Assembly (NCBI RefSeq): GCF_008632955.1
Contig: NZ_CP043959.1
Span: 3,720,001-3,784,000, forward strand
Direction of reading: 5' to 3'
Source: Streptomyces tendae
GTDB lineage: Bacteria > Actinomycetota > Actinomycetes > Streptomycetales > Streptomycetaceae
Length of the DNA stretch: 64,000 bases
The position numbers were made by a program, and so were the translations under genes. Position 1 is the stretch's first letter. Each line of letters opens with the position of its first letter. Below, piece by piece: positions 8,025 to 15,930 of this stretch. Under the pieces are notes generated by a model that was given only the letters and a program-made list of their open reading frames with translations, did no database searches and was not told the origin of the DNA.

Positions 8025-9740
8025 GTGCGCACGCTCGCCTATCTGTTCCGGGCGGACCGCCGCCGGCTCGCCGCGGCCGTCGTCGTCTTCACGGTCAAGC
8101 ACAGCCCGGTGTGGCTGCTGCCGTTGATCACCGCGTCCATCATCGACACCGTCGTCCAGCACCAGCCCGTCTCCCGGCTGTGGACCAGCACCGGCGTCAT
8201 CCTGGCCGTCCTGCTGCTCAACTACCCGCTGCACGTGCTGTACGTCCGCCTGCTCTACGGCAGTGTCCGCCGCATGGGCACCGCCCTGCGCTCCGCGCTG
8301 TGCACCCGTATGCAGCAGCTGTCCATCGGCTACCACTCCCGGGTGAGCGCCGGCGTGCTCCAGGCCAAGGTGGTGCGGGATGTGGAGACCGTCGAACAGA
8401 TGGTCCAGCAGACCGCCGAGACCGGGCTCGGCGCGCTCACCGTGCTCGTCGGCGGCCTGGTCATCATCGGCGTGCGCACCCCCGAGTTCCTCCCCGTCTT
8501 CCTCGTCGTGGTGCCCGCCGCCGCCCTGCTCGTGGCGCGGCTGAGGGCACGGCTGCGCTCCCACAACGAGCACTTCCGGCACGAGGTGGAGGCCCTGTCG
8601 TCCCGGGTGACCGAGATGACCCGGCTGATCCCGGTCACCCGCGCCCACGGTCTCGAGGTCAAGGCGCTGCGCCGGATGAACGGCACCCTGGACCGGCTGC
8701 TCTCCTCCGGACTGCGCCTGGACCTGGTCAACGGCCGTTTCGGCTCGCTCGCCTGGGTCGTCCTCAACGTGGTCGGCGTGATGGTGCTGGCCGGCGCCGC
8801 CCTCGTCTCGTACTACGAGGTCTGGGGCGTCACCGCCGGCGACGTGGTGATGCTCAGCGCCTTCCTCACCACGCTCACCAACTCCACCACCACGCTGGCC
8901 GGTCTGGCCCCGGTCATCACCAAGGGGCTGGAGTCGGTCCGCTCGGTCGGCGAGGTGCTGCAGGCGCCGGAGCTGGAGGACAACGAGGGCAAGGCCGAAC
9001 TCACCGCGCTGCGCGGCGCGGTCACCTTCGAGAACGTCGGGCACGCCTACGACACCGACGGGCGCCCGGCCGTACGGGGCTTCACCCTCGACGTGGCCCC
9101 GGGCGAGACGGTCGCCCTCGTCGGCGCGTCCGGCGCGGGCAAGTCCACGGTGCTCAACCTCGTCATCGGCTTCATCCGCCCCACCTCGGGCCGGCTGCTG
9201 CTCGACGGCACCGACATGAACACCCTCGACCTGCGCACCTACCGGCGCTTCCTGTCCGTGGTGCCCCAGGAGTCGATCCTCTTCGACGGCACCGTGCGGG
9301 AGAACGTCGCCTACGGCATGGACGACGCGGACGAGGAGACGGTCCGGGCCGCGCTGCGCGACGCCAACGCGCTGGAGTTCGTCGACCGGCTGCCGCAGGG
9401 TCTCGACACCCTGGTCGGGGAGCGCGGGGCCCGGCTGTCCGGCGGGCAGCGCCAGCGCCTGGCCATCGCCCGCGCGCTGATACGCGACCCCAAGGTGCTG
9501 GTGCTGGACGAGGCGACCTCGGCGCTGGACACCCGCTCGGAGGCGCTGGTGCAGGAGGCACTCGCCCGGCTGCTGCGCGGACGCACCACGTTCGTCGTGG
9601 CGCACCGGCTGTCCACCGTGCGCGGTGCCGACCGCATCGTGGTGATGGCCGACGGCGCGGTCCAGGAGGTGGGCACGCACGAGGAGCTGCTGCGACGCGG
9701 CGGTGCCTACACCGCGCTGCACAGCGGACAGGTGGCCTGA
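8025..9740 (+). CDS. ABC exporter half-transporter (fused permease and ATPase)
   Basis: 571 residues. Residues 1-300 are a type IV exporter membrane domain with about six hydrophobic helices; the nucleotide-binding domain follows with Walker A GASGAGKST, signature LSGGQRQRLAIARAL, Walker B VLVLDEATSALD and the H-loop VVAHRLST. It is a half-size exporter and probably works as a homodimer; cargo (drug, lipid or peptide) unknown. GTG 8025 is the first start in this frame after which all conserved sequence runs. An ATG at 7972 preceded by GGGGGAGGA is in another frame, and plausible coding (LDHRYRGEHPV) precedes GTG 8025, so the real start may be 7972 with one base lost near 7996. Confidence 0.88.
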   Translation: MRTLAYLFRADRRRLAAAVVVFTVKHSPVWLLPLITASIIDTVVQHQPVSRLWTSTGVILAVLLLNYPLHVLYVRLLYGSVRRMGTALRSALCTRMQQLSIGYHSRVSAGVLQAKVVRDVETVEQMVQQTAETGLGALTVLVGGLVIIGVRTPEFLPVFLVVVPAAALLVARLRARLRSHNEHFRHEVEALSSRVTEMTRLIPVTRAHGLEVKALRRMNGTLDRLLSSGLRLDLVNGRFGSLAWVVLNVVGVMVLAGAALVSYYEVWGVTAGDVVMLSAFLTTLTNSTTTLAGLAPVITKGLESVRSVGEVLQAPELEDNEGKAELTALRGAVTFENVGHAYDTDGRPAVRGFTLDVAPGETVALVGASGAGKSTVLNLVIGFIRPTSGRLLLDGTDMNTLDLRTYRRFLSVVPQESILFDGTVRENVAYGMDDADEETVRAALRDANALEFVDRLPQGLDTLVGERGARLSGGQRQRLAIARALIRDPKVLVLDEATSALDTRSEALVQEALARLLRGRTTFVVAHRLSTVRGADRIVVMADGAVQEVGTHEELLRRGGAYTALHSGQVA

Positions 9741-9765
9741 CGGTCCGGTCATGGTGCGAATGTTT

Positions 9766-9783
9766 TCGGTCACATTCGGTCAG
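9766..9783. promoter_or_regulatory. Direct repeat TTCGGTCA x2 upstream of DUF5133
   Basis: TTCGGTCA occurs at 9766-9773 and 9776-9783, ten bases apart, in the 112-bp gap before the DUF5133 start. This is the usual arrangement of a regulator half-site pair. No known regulator recognised. Confidence 0.3.
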
Positions 9784-9852
9784 TAGCGAACAGGAAGGGT
9801 GTGCTTCCGCCTCTCTCGGGCATACGCAGCGAAAACACGAGAGGGGCACTAC

Positions 9853-10098
9853 GTGCACGTACCGGATCCGAAGGTCGTCAGACACCTGCTGACGCGATAC
9901 GCCACGCTACGGATTGCGCAGGCGGAGCGGCACTCACCGGCGCTGGCGCGCGAACTGGACGACGTCACCGACGCGCTCCGGGCGATGACGGGCGCGTCGT
10001 CCGTCCACGAGGCCGTCGAGCGGGCCGACGACCTGCTCGCCGGCGGAGGCCGGTCACCCGAGGGCGACGGGGAGAGCGGCCTGTCCCTGGCCGTCTGA
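9853..10098 (+). CDS. DUF5133 family small protein
   Basis: 81 residues from GTG 9853, which is preceded by GAGAGGGG. The helical core (DPKVVRHLLTRYATLRIAQAE ... ARELDDVTDALRAMTG ... VHEAVERADDLL) matches the Streptomyces DUF5133 family, a set of short, often duplicated, mostly helical proteins of unknown function. No signal peptide or membrane segment. The frame is open upstream to 9799, but the ribosome site and family length favour 9853. Its 3' end overlaps the convergent GlxA-type regulator by 45 bases, so read-through of either would be antisense to the other. Confidence 0.75.
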   Translation: MHVPDPKVVRHLLTRYATLRIAQAERHSPALARELDDVTDALRAMTGASSVHEAVERADDLLAGGGRSPEGDGESGLSLAV

Positions 10099-11082
10099 GC
10101 CGGACGGCCGCCGGCCCGCCCGGCCGGTGCCTGCGCGCCCGCCCTTGAACGACATGCGATAGGCGTACGGGGTCGTGCCCACCACCTTGCGGAACCGCTC
10201 ACGGAACGCCGTGGGGGAGCCGAACCCCGCCTGCTGGGCGATCCGGTCGACCGTGTGGTCGCTGTTCTCCAGCAGGTACTGGGCCCGCCGCACCCGGGCC
10301 CGCAGCAGCCACTGCAGCGGAGTGGTGCCGGTCTGCTCACGGAAGCGGCGGCTGAAGGTGCGCTCGCTCATGCCGGCGCGCGCGGCCATCCCGGCCAGCG
10401 TCACCTCGTGCGCGAGGTTGTCCTCGATCCACTCCAGCAGCGGCTCCAGGTCCGAGCCGCGCGGCACGGGCGGGTGCTCGTGCACGATGAACTGGGCCTG
10501 CCCGCCCTCCCGTTCCAACGGCATCACCGACATCCGGGCCGCGTTCGCGGCCACCGCCGAGCCGAGGTCCCGGCGGATCATGTGCAGGCACATGTCCAGC
10601 GCGGCTGCGGCCCCGGCCGAGGTGAGGATCCGGCCGTTGTCCACGTAGAGCACGTCCGGCTCCACCTCGATCAGCGGGAACGTCCGGGCGAACTCCTCGG
10701 CGGCCACCCAGTGCGTGGTGGCGCGCAGCCCGTCCAGCAGTCCCGCCTCGGCCAGCACGAAGGCCCCCACGCACACCGAGGCGATCCGGGTCCCCGCCCG
10801 GGCCGCCTCCCGCAGCGCGGCGAGGACCGCCGGGGAGGGCGGCGGGGCGCCCGGCGCGCGACCCGGCACGACGACGGTGTCGGCGTCGGCCACCGCCTCG
10901 AGGCCGCGGTCGACGCGCAGCACGAAGCCGCCGTCCGCCGCCACCTCCGGCCGCTCGGCGCACAGCCGCACGCGATAGGGGCGCCTGCCGTCGGGCAGCC
11001 GTGTGAAGTCGAAGACCTGCATCGGGGCCGCCATGTCGAACGGCACCACGCCATCGAGGACCAGGATCGCCACGGAGTGCAT
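10054..11082 (-). CDS. GlxA-family transcriptional regulator (DJ-1/PfpI domain plus AraC helix-turn-helix)
   Basis: 342 residues. The N-terminal half (MHSVAILVLDGVVPFD ... ASVCVGAFVLAEAGLLDG) is a class I amidotransferase-like DJ-1/PfpI domain with Cys at the nucleophile elbow. The C-terminal 110 residues contain two helix-turn-helix units of the AraC type (TLAGMAARAGMSERTFSRRF and VDRIAQQAGFGSPTAFRERF). Such regulators usually activate neighbouring genes in response to small metabolites. ATG 11082 begins the conserved domain; no strong ribosome site is visible, and an in-frame GTG lies 9 bases upstream. The divergent small membrane protein at 11271 is the obvious candidate target. Confidence 0.9.
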   Translation of the reverse strand: MHSVAILVLDGVVPFDMAAPMQVFDFTRLPDGRRPYRVRLCAERPEVAADGGFVLRVDRGLEAVADADTVVVPGRAPGAPPPSPAVLAALREAARAGTRIASVCVGAFVLAEAGLLDGLRATTHWVAAEEFARTFPLIEVEPDVLYVDNGRILTSAGAAAALDMCLHMIRRDLGSAVAANAARMSVMPLEREGGQAQFIVHEHPPVPRGSDLEPLLEWIEDNLAHEVTLAGMAARAGMSERTFSRRFREQTGTTPLQWLLRARVRRAQYLLENSDHTVDRIAQQAGFGSPTAFRERFRKVVGTTPYAYRMSFKGGRAGTGRAGRRPSGSDGQGQAALPVALG

Positions 11083-11270
11083 GAACGCCACGATAAACGG
11101 ATTCCCGCCACCCGCGTGAACACGAGGTCCGGCCGGCCGGCGCGGGAACACACTGGCAGCCGTGGTTGGCGGGAATCCGTGGGGAACTGTCGATCCAGCC
11201 GCTGTGCCGTCACCCCGAAGATCTCTAACGTGAACCGGGCACCGCCGATCACACCAAGGAAAGAGTCCCG

Positions 11271-11744
11271 GTGACCAAGCTGCTCCTGTCCCTCCACGTC
11301 CTGGCCGCCATCGTCGCCGTCGGCCCCGTGACCGTCGCCGCCAGCATGTTCCCGCCGGCCGTGCGCCGCGCCCTGCCGGTGGACGGCACCGGCCCCGCCC
11401 CGCGGGCGGCGGGCACCGTGGAACTCCTCCACCGCATCTGCCGGGTCTACGCGGGCCTGGGTGTTCTCGTACCGGCGTTCGGTCTCGCCACCGCCCTCGC
11501 GATGGGTGTCCTGGGTGACGCCTGGCTCGTCGCCTCGATCACCCTGACCGCCGTCGCGGCCGGCGTACTCCTCGCCTTCGTGCTCCCCCGTCAGGAGGAA
11601 CTCGTCGGGCAGGTCGCCGAGCGGACGCCGGTCGACCGGCAGGCCACCGTGCAACTCGCCATGTTCACAGGTGTGTTCAATCTTCTGTGGGCGACCGTCA
11701 CGGTGCTCATGATTGTCCGCCCCGGTTCCAGTACGGGTGCTTGA
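11271..11744 (+). CDS. Small integral membrane protein (DUF2269-like)
   Basis: 157 residues with four hydrophobic segments (LLLSLHVLAAIVAVGPVTVA; YAGLGVLVPAFGLATALAMGV; WLVASITLTAVAAGVLLAFVL; LAMFTGVFNLLWATVTVLMIV) and a cytoplasmic loop between TM1 and TM2. The LHVLAAIVAVGP start resembles DUF2269 membrane proteins; function unknown. GTG 11271 follows AAGGAAAGAG. It is divergent from the GlxA-type regulator across 188 bp, so the two probably form a regulator-target pair. Confidence 0.7.
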   Translation: MTKLLLSLHVLAAIVAVGPVTVAASMFPPAVRRALPVDGTGPAPRAAGTVELLHRICRVYAGLGVLVPAFGLATALAMGVLGDAWLVASITLTAVAAGVLLAFVLPRQEELVGQVAERTPVDRQATVQLAMFTGVFNLLWATVTVLMIVRPGSSTGA

Positions 11745-11830
11745 CGCCCGGAACGCCCACTTCACCCCCGATGGACGCCTAGACTCGGCAGTCGCGACCC
11801 CGCGCCGGGGCCGCCGAGCAGAAAGGCACG

Positions 11831-12052
11831 TTGAGGGTGTTCCAGGATTCCCCCATCTACGACCGACTCATCGCGGAGTGCGGCGACGTGCCCGCACAGG
11901 TGCGCCGCGAGGCCGAACGCGTCAGCAGGGAACTGGAGCTGGTCATGCGGCCTCTGCAGTCGTCCGGCTACGGCACCGGGTTCGACCGGCCGCAGGCTCC
12001 GGGCAACGGCTGGCAGCGCGCCGCCCTGCTCCCCGGGCCCCGGCCGCACTGA
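11831..12052 (+). CDS. Small hypothetical protein (73 aa)
   Basis: 73 residues, reading MRVFQDSPIYDRLIAECGD then an amphipathic helix (VRREAERVSRELELVMRPL) and a polar tail. I do not recognise a family, but the composition and codon use look coding. TTG 11831 has GAAAGG four bases upstream; GTG 11837 in the same frame is an alternative and would give the shorter MFQDSPIYDR start. It converges on the tgmB gene with a 24-bp gap, in which CGCGGTGAG/CTCACCGCG could form a shared hairpin. Confidence 0.55.
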   Translation: MRVFQDSPIYDRLIAECGDVPAQVRREAERVSRELELVMRPLQSSGYGTGFDRPQAPGNGWQRAALLPGPRPH

Positions 12053-12076
12053 CCGGCGCCCCGCGGTGAGCCGCCC

Positions 12077-13060
12077 TCACCGCGCCGTGGTGCTCATCCC
12101 GTCCAGCTCGGCCGGCTCGTCGGGGACGGGACGGGACAGCCACTCGGCGATGGTCCGCGCGATCGGCTGTTCCGTCTCCACCTCCACGAACCCGAACTGC
12201 CCCGACTGGTTGCACTCCAGGAACCACCAGGTCCCGTCCGCGTCCTCAGCGAAGTCGAAGGCCCCGTAGGCCAGTTGCGCCCGCCCCATGTAGTCCAGCA
12301 CGGCGGTCGCGGTGCGCGCCGGAACCTCCACCGGCTCCCACGGCGGCCCGGGCGCGGCGAACCGCACGTCCACCACCTCCGGATCGGCCTCCGGCGGCGT
12401 CGTCTTGCGGGCCGCGAGCAGCCGGTCGCCCACCACGGTGAGCCGGATGTCGGCCCGCTTGGCGATCCGCCGCTGGAGCAGCGTCGGCCCGTAGGCGACC
12501 GCCGAGAAGTCCGCGTCCGGCGCCACCCTGCTGGTCGGCACCGCCCGCGGCGGATCCTGCGGATGAGCCCCCGACACCGGCTTGACCACCAGGTCCGGGA
12601 AGCGCTCCGCGAACTCCCGCGCGGCACGCGGGAACGTGGTGATCACCGTCGCGGGCACGGGCAGCCCGCACCGCTGGGCCAGGCGCAGCTGCCACGGCTT
12701 GTGGCGGGCCTGCCGCGCCGCGTCCGGGTGGTTCATCCACCGCGCGTCGCACCCGCGCAGCATGCCGTAGAGCGCCTGCGAGGCCTCCTCGGTCAGCCAG
12801 CCGGACGGCTGCGGCGCGCGCCCGGCCGGCGTGCCGGGCCGGCGCACCCAGACCGACCGCAGCCCGCCGATGCTCACCAGCCGTCCGCCCGCGGACAGAT
12901 GGCCGCGGAAACGGCCGTGGACGTATTCGCCGGACAGCGAGACGCCCCCGGTCAGATCGGCGGGGTCGAGGCGGACCACCGGCACGCCTGCGCCGTTCAG
13001 ATGGACCACCACCATGTCGGCGGTCACGTCCTCCTCACAGGTGAGGATCAGCACGGTCAT
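12077..13060 (-). CDS. tgmB: ATP-grasp ribosomal peptide maturase (graspetide ligase)
   Basis: 327 residues of the SAV_5884-type ATP-grasp RiPP maturase family. An N-terminal preATP-grasp part (MTVLILTCEEDVTADMVV) is followed by the RimK-like core: KPWQLRLAQRCGLPVP (121-136), the ATP-binding LVVKPVSG (Lys160), and the metal-binding FLECNQSGQF (Glu282, Asn284). The enzyme phosphorylates Asp/Glu side chains of its precursor and forms side-chain ester (or amide) macrocycles. It lies 16 bases behind tgmA on the same strand, so the two are co-transcribed. The usual third gene of many such clusters, a PIMT-like methyltransferase, is not present in this window. Confidence 0.9.
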   Translation of the reverse strand: MTVLILTCEEDVTADMVVVHLNGAGVPVVRLDPADLTGGVSLSGEYVHGRFRGHLSAGGRLVSIGGLRSVWVRRPGTPAGRAPQPSGWLTEEASQALYGMLRGCDARWMNHPDAARQARHKPWQLRLAQRCGLPVPATVITTFPRAAREFAERFPDLVVKPVSGAHPQDPPRAVPTSRVAPDADFSAVAYGPTLLQRRIAKRADIRLTVVGDRLLAARKTTPPEADPEVVDVRFAAPGPPWEPVEVPARTATAVLDYMGRAQLAYGAFDFAEDADGTWWFLECNQSGQFGFVEVETEQPIARTIAEWLSRPVPDEPAELDGMSTTAR

Positions 13061-13076
13061 GGTCTACGGTCCGCGT

Positions 13077-13268
13077 TCAGTCGTCGAAGTGGGTCTTGGA
13101 GCCCGCGGTGGACGTCGTCGTCCCCACCTCGCGCAACAGGGCATGGTCGCAGGCCGCGATCCGTCCGTCACCGAGGACGTTCAACTGCAGTCCGGAGTCA
13201 TACGCATACGGTGTGGCAACTGCCAACTCCACCGCCGGACGGGCGTAGTTGAGCGCGAACGGTTGCAT
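13077..13268 (-). CDS. tgmA: Graspetide (ATP-grasp-modified RiPP) precursor peptide
   Basis: 63 residues. The leader MQPFALNYARPA and the following ATPYAYDSGLQLNVL are the conserved features of TgmA-type precursors; the C-terminal core, residues 50-63, is TTTSTAGSKTHFDD. Four Thr plus two Ser and two Asp supply the hydroxyl donors and acid acceptors for omega-ester rings. ATG 13268 has GAGGGAGAG just upstream, and the frame beyond it to 13304 is not family-like. The gene is immediately followed by its maturase tgmB. Ring pattern cannot be deduced from sequence alone; whether a protease or exporter is dedicated to it is unknown. Confidence 0.9.
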   Translation of the reverse strand: MQPFALNYARPAVELAVATPYAYDSGLQLNVLGDGRIAACDHALLREVGTTTSTAGSKTHFDD

Positions 13269-13388
13269 CGTCTCTCCCTCGTCGGTGCTGCGCCGATCAG
13301 GCAACGGCCTTCAGGGCGCCGTCGCTTGGTCCGCCGACTTGCGTTGGCTTCCAGAGACTTATACGAATCGAACGGGTGGTTGGTTTCC

Positions 13389-13715
13389 TTACGGAGCGTA
13401 ATCATCGGCGGGTTCCCGTACCGGCCGCCGTCCGGGCACTCCGGGCACCCCCGCGCCGAGGGAGCCACGCATGGTGCGCAGAGCGAGCAGAAGGACACCG
13501 ATGTCGTCCAGATACACGGGATCGGGCAACAGATCGGCCGGCAGCACCAGATAGAGCACCGCGCCCCAGAACACCCAGCGGGGCCCGGTGGGCAGCCCCG
13601 CCCGCCGCAACTCCCGCCGCGTACGGACCAGACGGACCAGCAGAGTCACGGCACCGGCCAGCACCACGGCCGCGAGAAGCGCGGCGCCGGCCCACATCGC
13701 AGTGGTCGTGTCCAA
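13389..13715 (-). CDS. DUF1232 (YkvA-like) small membrane protein
   Basis: 108 residues from TTG 13715, which has GGGAGGGCAG upstream. One strong N-terminal membrane helix (ALLAAVVLAGAVTLLVRLV) is followed by a basic stretch and a second hydrophobic segment ending in LPADLLPDPVYLDDIG, the signature of the DUF1232/YkvA family. Function is unknown. The same frame is open to 13886, but that region lacks family similarity. It sits upstream of tgmA on the same strand with a 120-bp gap, so it is probably not part of the RiPP operon. Confidence 0.75.
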   Translation of the reverse strand: MDTTTAMWAGAALLAAVVLAGAVTLLVRLVRTRRELRRAGLPTGPRWVFWGAVLYLVLPADLLPDPVYLDDIGVLLLALRTMRGSLGAGVPGVPGRRPVREPADDYAP

Positions 13716-13962
13716 CGAACTGCCCTCCCTTCCGACGGCCGCGTGCCGCGGCCCAGCGCCGCGACACAGTCCTCGAAGAAACGGATTCCCGCTCAGCGCC
13801 CCGGTATGGCGGCGGGGACCGGCCATGCGCGCAGGCGACCGTTGCCCCGTGAACAACACCCGAAACACGGAATCGTCGCAGGTCATCCCGGTGGCTCAGT
13901 CAAGTGGCAGCACGGGATGGGGGGGCCTAGTAATGGTCATCAGTCTTCCCCTGGAGTCGATC

Positions 13963-15492
13963 ATGACCACTTTCTCCTCGTCCCCCTCGAACGAACCGGG
14001 CATACCCCTCGACGCGGCCGCCGCCCCGCCCGCCGGCACGACGGGCAGCGCGACCGGCGCGCACCGGCCGGAACCGGCATGGGCGCGCCCGCCGGCGGCG
14101 GACCGCACGGCACCCGCCGACAGGGACCACCCGCCCGGCCCGGCGGACGTCGGCCGGCCACGCGACACGGCCGACGAGAGCCGTCCCCGCCGCCCGTTCG
14201 ACACGAGGTACTCGCGCGATCCCGCGCACGGCAACCATCCGCGCGATCCCGTCAACCGGCGTGATCCCGTCGACCCACGCGCTCCCGTCCACGCCGACGG
14301 GCACCGCGACCCGGTGGCCACGGTCGATCTCGTGGACCCGGTGGAGCCGCCCCGGGACGCACGAGGACCCCAGGACCCGCAAGGGCCACACGACATGCGT
14401 GACCCGCGCGACCCCGCCGGTCCGCCGGGGCCCGCGCACCCCGCCGGCCCGGCGACGGCGACCGGACGGGCGTACGCCGATCCGGTGAGCGACCTGGTGC
14501 ACGCCGCCGTGTCCGACCGCCCCCTCGAAGAGGTCGTCGACCTCATCACCGCGCTCGAACGGTCGCCCGAGCACACCCGCGCCGTCGTCGACGCGCTGCG
14601 CGCCGCCGGTGTCGACCGGTCCGTGGAGGACGTCACCCGGCTGGTCGCCCTGCTGACCCGCCCGCCCCGCGACGCCGCCAGCGCCGACGAGACCATCCGC
14701 GCGGCCGCCGCCCACCGCTCGGTGGAGGACGTGACCCTCCTGGTGGCGCTCCTGCACAACGAGCCCCTCGCGCCGCACTGCCGCGAGGAGGCGCTGCGCG
14801 CCGCCGCCACCGGCCGCTCCGTCGACGAACTGGTCGAACTGATCGACCGTCTGGCCGCCCAACGGCCCCCCGAGCACCTCCGCGTCGCGGCGGAGGCCGA
14901 GACCCGGACCGCGCACGAGCCGGGCCCCGGGGAGCAGCGGGAGGACGTCCGGCCCGACGCCGTGCGCGCGGCGGCCCCCCGTGGCGGCCTGCGCGTCGCA
15001 CGCCGGAAGCCCGCCGCGCGGAAGAGCAGCCGCCGCACCCCCCGGCCCGCCCGGCGCCCCGGCACCGTCGCCAGGTCCGCGATCTGGACGAGCTGGCTGG
15101 CCGCCGCCGCCCTCGCGGTCTGCGCGGTCACCCACTTCCCGCTGCAACGTGACGGCGTGTCGCTCAACGTGCACGCCCTCGCCGTCGGCCTGTCGGTGCT
15201 CTGCACGGTGCTGGCACTGATCCTGGTGGTGCGGCCCGCGGTGGTCGCACTGATGGGAGCGGTCGTGGTGCCGTCGGCGCTGGCCGTCGCCCACGCCTAC
15301 GGCGGGTCGTTCTCCGACGCCGCCCTGCCCAGGGCGGCCGACCTGGCCCTCGCACCCTCCTGGCTGGCCACCTCGGCCGCCGTCGCGGCGGCGCTGCTGG
15401 CCCTGGCGGCCCTGGTGGTCCGCGTGGCAGCCCCGGCCCGGGCACCCGCTGGACCCCTGGCCCCGGCCGAACCCCACCACGCGACGGACTGA
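13963..15492 (+). CDS. Large hypothetical protein: disordered N-terminus, helical repeats, four-helix membrane C-terminus
   Basis: 509 residues. About 170 N-terminal residues are Pro/Asp/Arg-rich with near-repeats such as RDPAHGNHP, RDPVNR, RDPVDPRAP. Residues 175-305 hold four related helical units of about 33 residues, each starting with a core like RPLEEVVDLITAL, RSVEDVTRLVALL, RSVEDVTLLVALL or RSVDELVELIDRL. A basic linker (PAARKSSRRTPRPARRP) leads to four membrane helices in the last 140 residues. I do not recognise a named family. ATG 13963 has GGAG six bases upstream. The layout suggests a membrane-anchored protein with a cytoplasmic interaction region; function unknown. Confidence 0.75.
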   Translation: MTTFSSSPSNEPGIPLDAAAAPPAGTTGSATGAHRPEPAWARPPAADRTAPADRDHPPGPADVGRPRDTADESRPRRPFDTRYSRDPAHGNHPRDPVNRRDPVDPRAPVHADGHRDPVATVDLVDPVEPPRDARGPQDPQGPHDMRDPRDPAGPPGPAHPAGPATATGRAYADPVSDLVHAAVSDRPLEEVVDLITALERSPEHTRAVVDALRAAGVDRSVEDVTRLVALLTRPPRDAASADETIRAAAAHRSVEDVTLLVALLHNEPLAPHCREEALRAAATGRSVDELVELIDRLAAQRPPEHLRVAAEAETRTAHEPGPGEQREDVRPDAVRAAAPRGGLRVARRKPAARKSSRRTPRPARRPGTVARSAIWTSWLAAAALAVCAVTHFPLQRDGVSLNVHALAVGLSVLCTVLALILVVRPAVVALMGAVVVPSALAVAHAYGGSFSDAALPRAADLALAPSWLATSAAVAAALLALAALVVRVAAPARAPAGPLAPAEPHHATD

Positions 15493-15506
15493 CCGCCGGC
15501 CCTCGC

Positions 15507-15553
15507 GGGCGGTGGACGGGGTGGAGGCAACCCCACCCCCCGGTCCACCGCCC
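15507..15553 (+). terminator. Hairpin terminator
   Basis: GGGCGGTGGAC at 15507 pairs with GTCCACCGCCC ending at 15553, with an inner GGGGTGG/CCCCACC-type pairing. It lies 14 bases after the membrane-protein stop codon. Confidence 0.7.
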
Positions 15554-15782
15554 AGCACCATGTCGCCCCAAGGCGCCCGGCGTTGTTCATCGTCGGACAC
15601 CCCGCCCCGCGGGCGACCGCGGTCGGGGTGAGGCCATGGAGGAGCAGACGGGCCGGACCGTGTGACGCGCCGCGGCGCTGACCGGAGCACGCGTCGCACC
15701 GCCGGCGCGGGCCGCCGCGAGGGCCGAGGCACGGGCGCCCGCGTGGCCGGGCCCGCTCGGCCGCACCCCGCAGCTCGGCCCC

Positions 15783-15914
15783 GCCCGTGTCGGCCCCGAC
15801 GACACCCGGTACGGCGACCTGGTGGTCCGGGGCACCGCCCGCCACTAGCGGCGCCCGCAGCGGGTCAAGGAACGCCGGGACCCGAGGAACGTGTTCCGGC
15901 ACGCCCTCCCGGTC
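15783..15914 (+). pseudogene. Remnant of a berberine-bridge-type FAD oxidoreductase (N- and C-terminal scraps joined)
   Basis: In one frame the sequence reads ARVGPDDTRYGDLVVRGTARH, an in-frame TAG (15846-15848), then RRPQRVKERRDPRNVF and RHALPV. The first piece resembles the start of the FAD-binding domain of berberine-bridge-type oxidases (PDDxRYxDLVRG); the second resembles their extreme C-terminus (RVKxxxDPxNVF). Several hundred codons that should separate them are missing, so this appears to be a deletion scar. No start or ribosome site is evident. The rest of the 15493-15930 gap holds a terminator and otherwise nothing I can recognise. Confidence 0.5.
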
Positions 15915-15930
15915 GCGGCGGACCGACGGG

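Noticed and set aside
7548..9773. A 741-codon minus-strand frame over the ABC exporter
   Set aside because: The ABC ATPase motifs lie on the plus strand; the antisense frame has none.
15587..15835. An 82-codon minus-strand frame in the oxidase-remnant gap
   Set aside because: No ribosome site, no similarity; the plus strand carries recognisable oxidase scraps.
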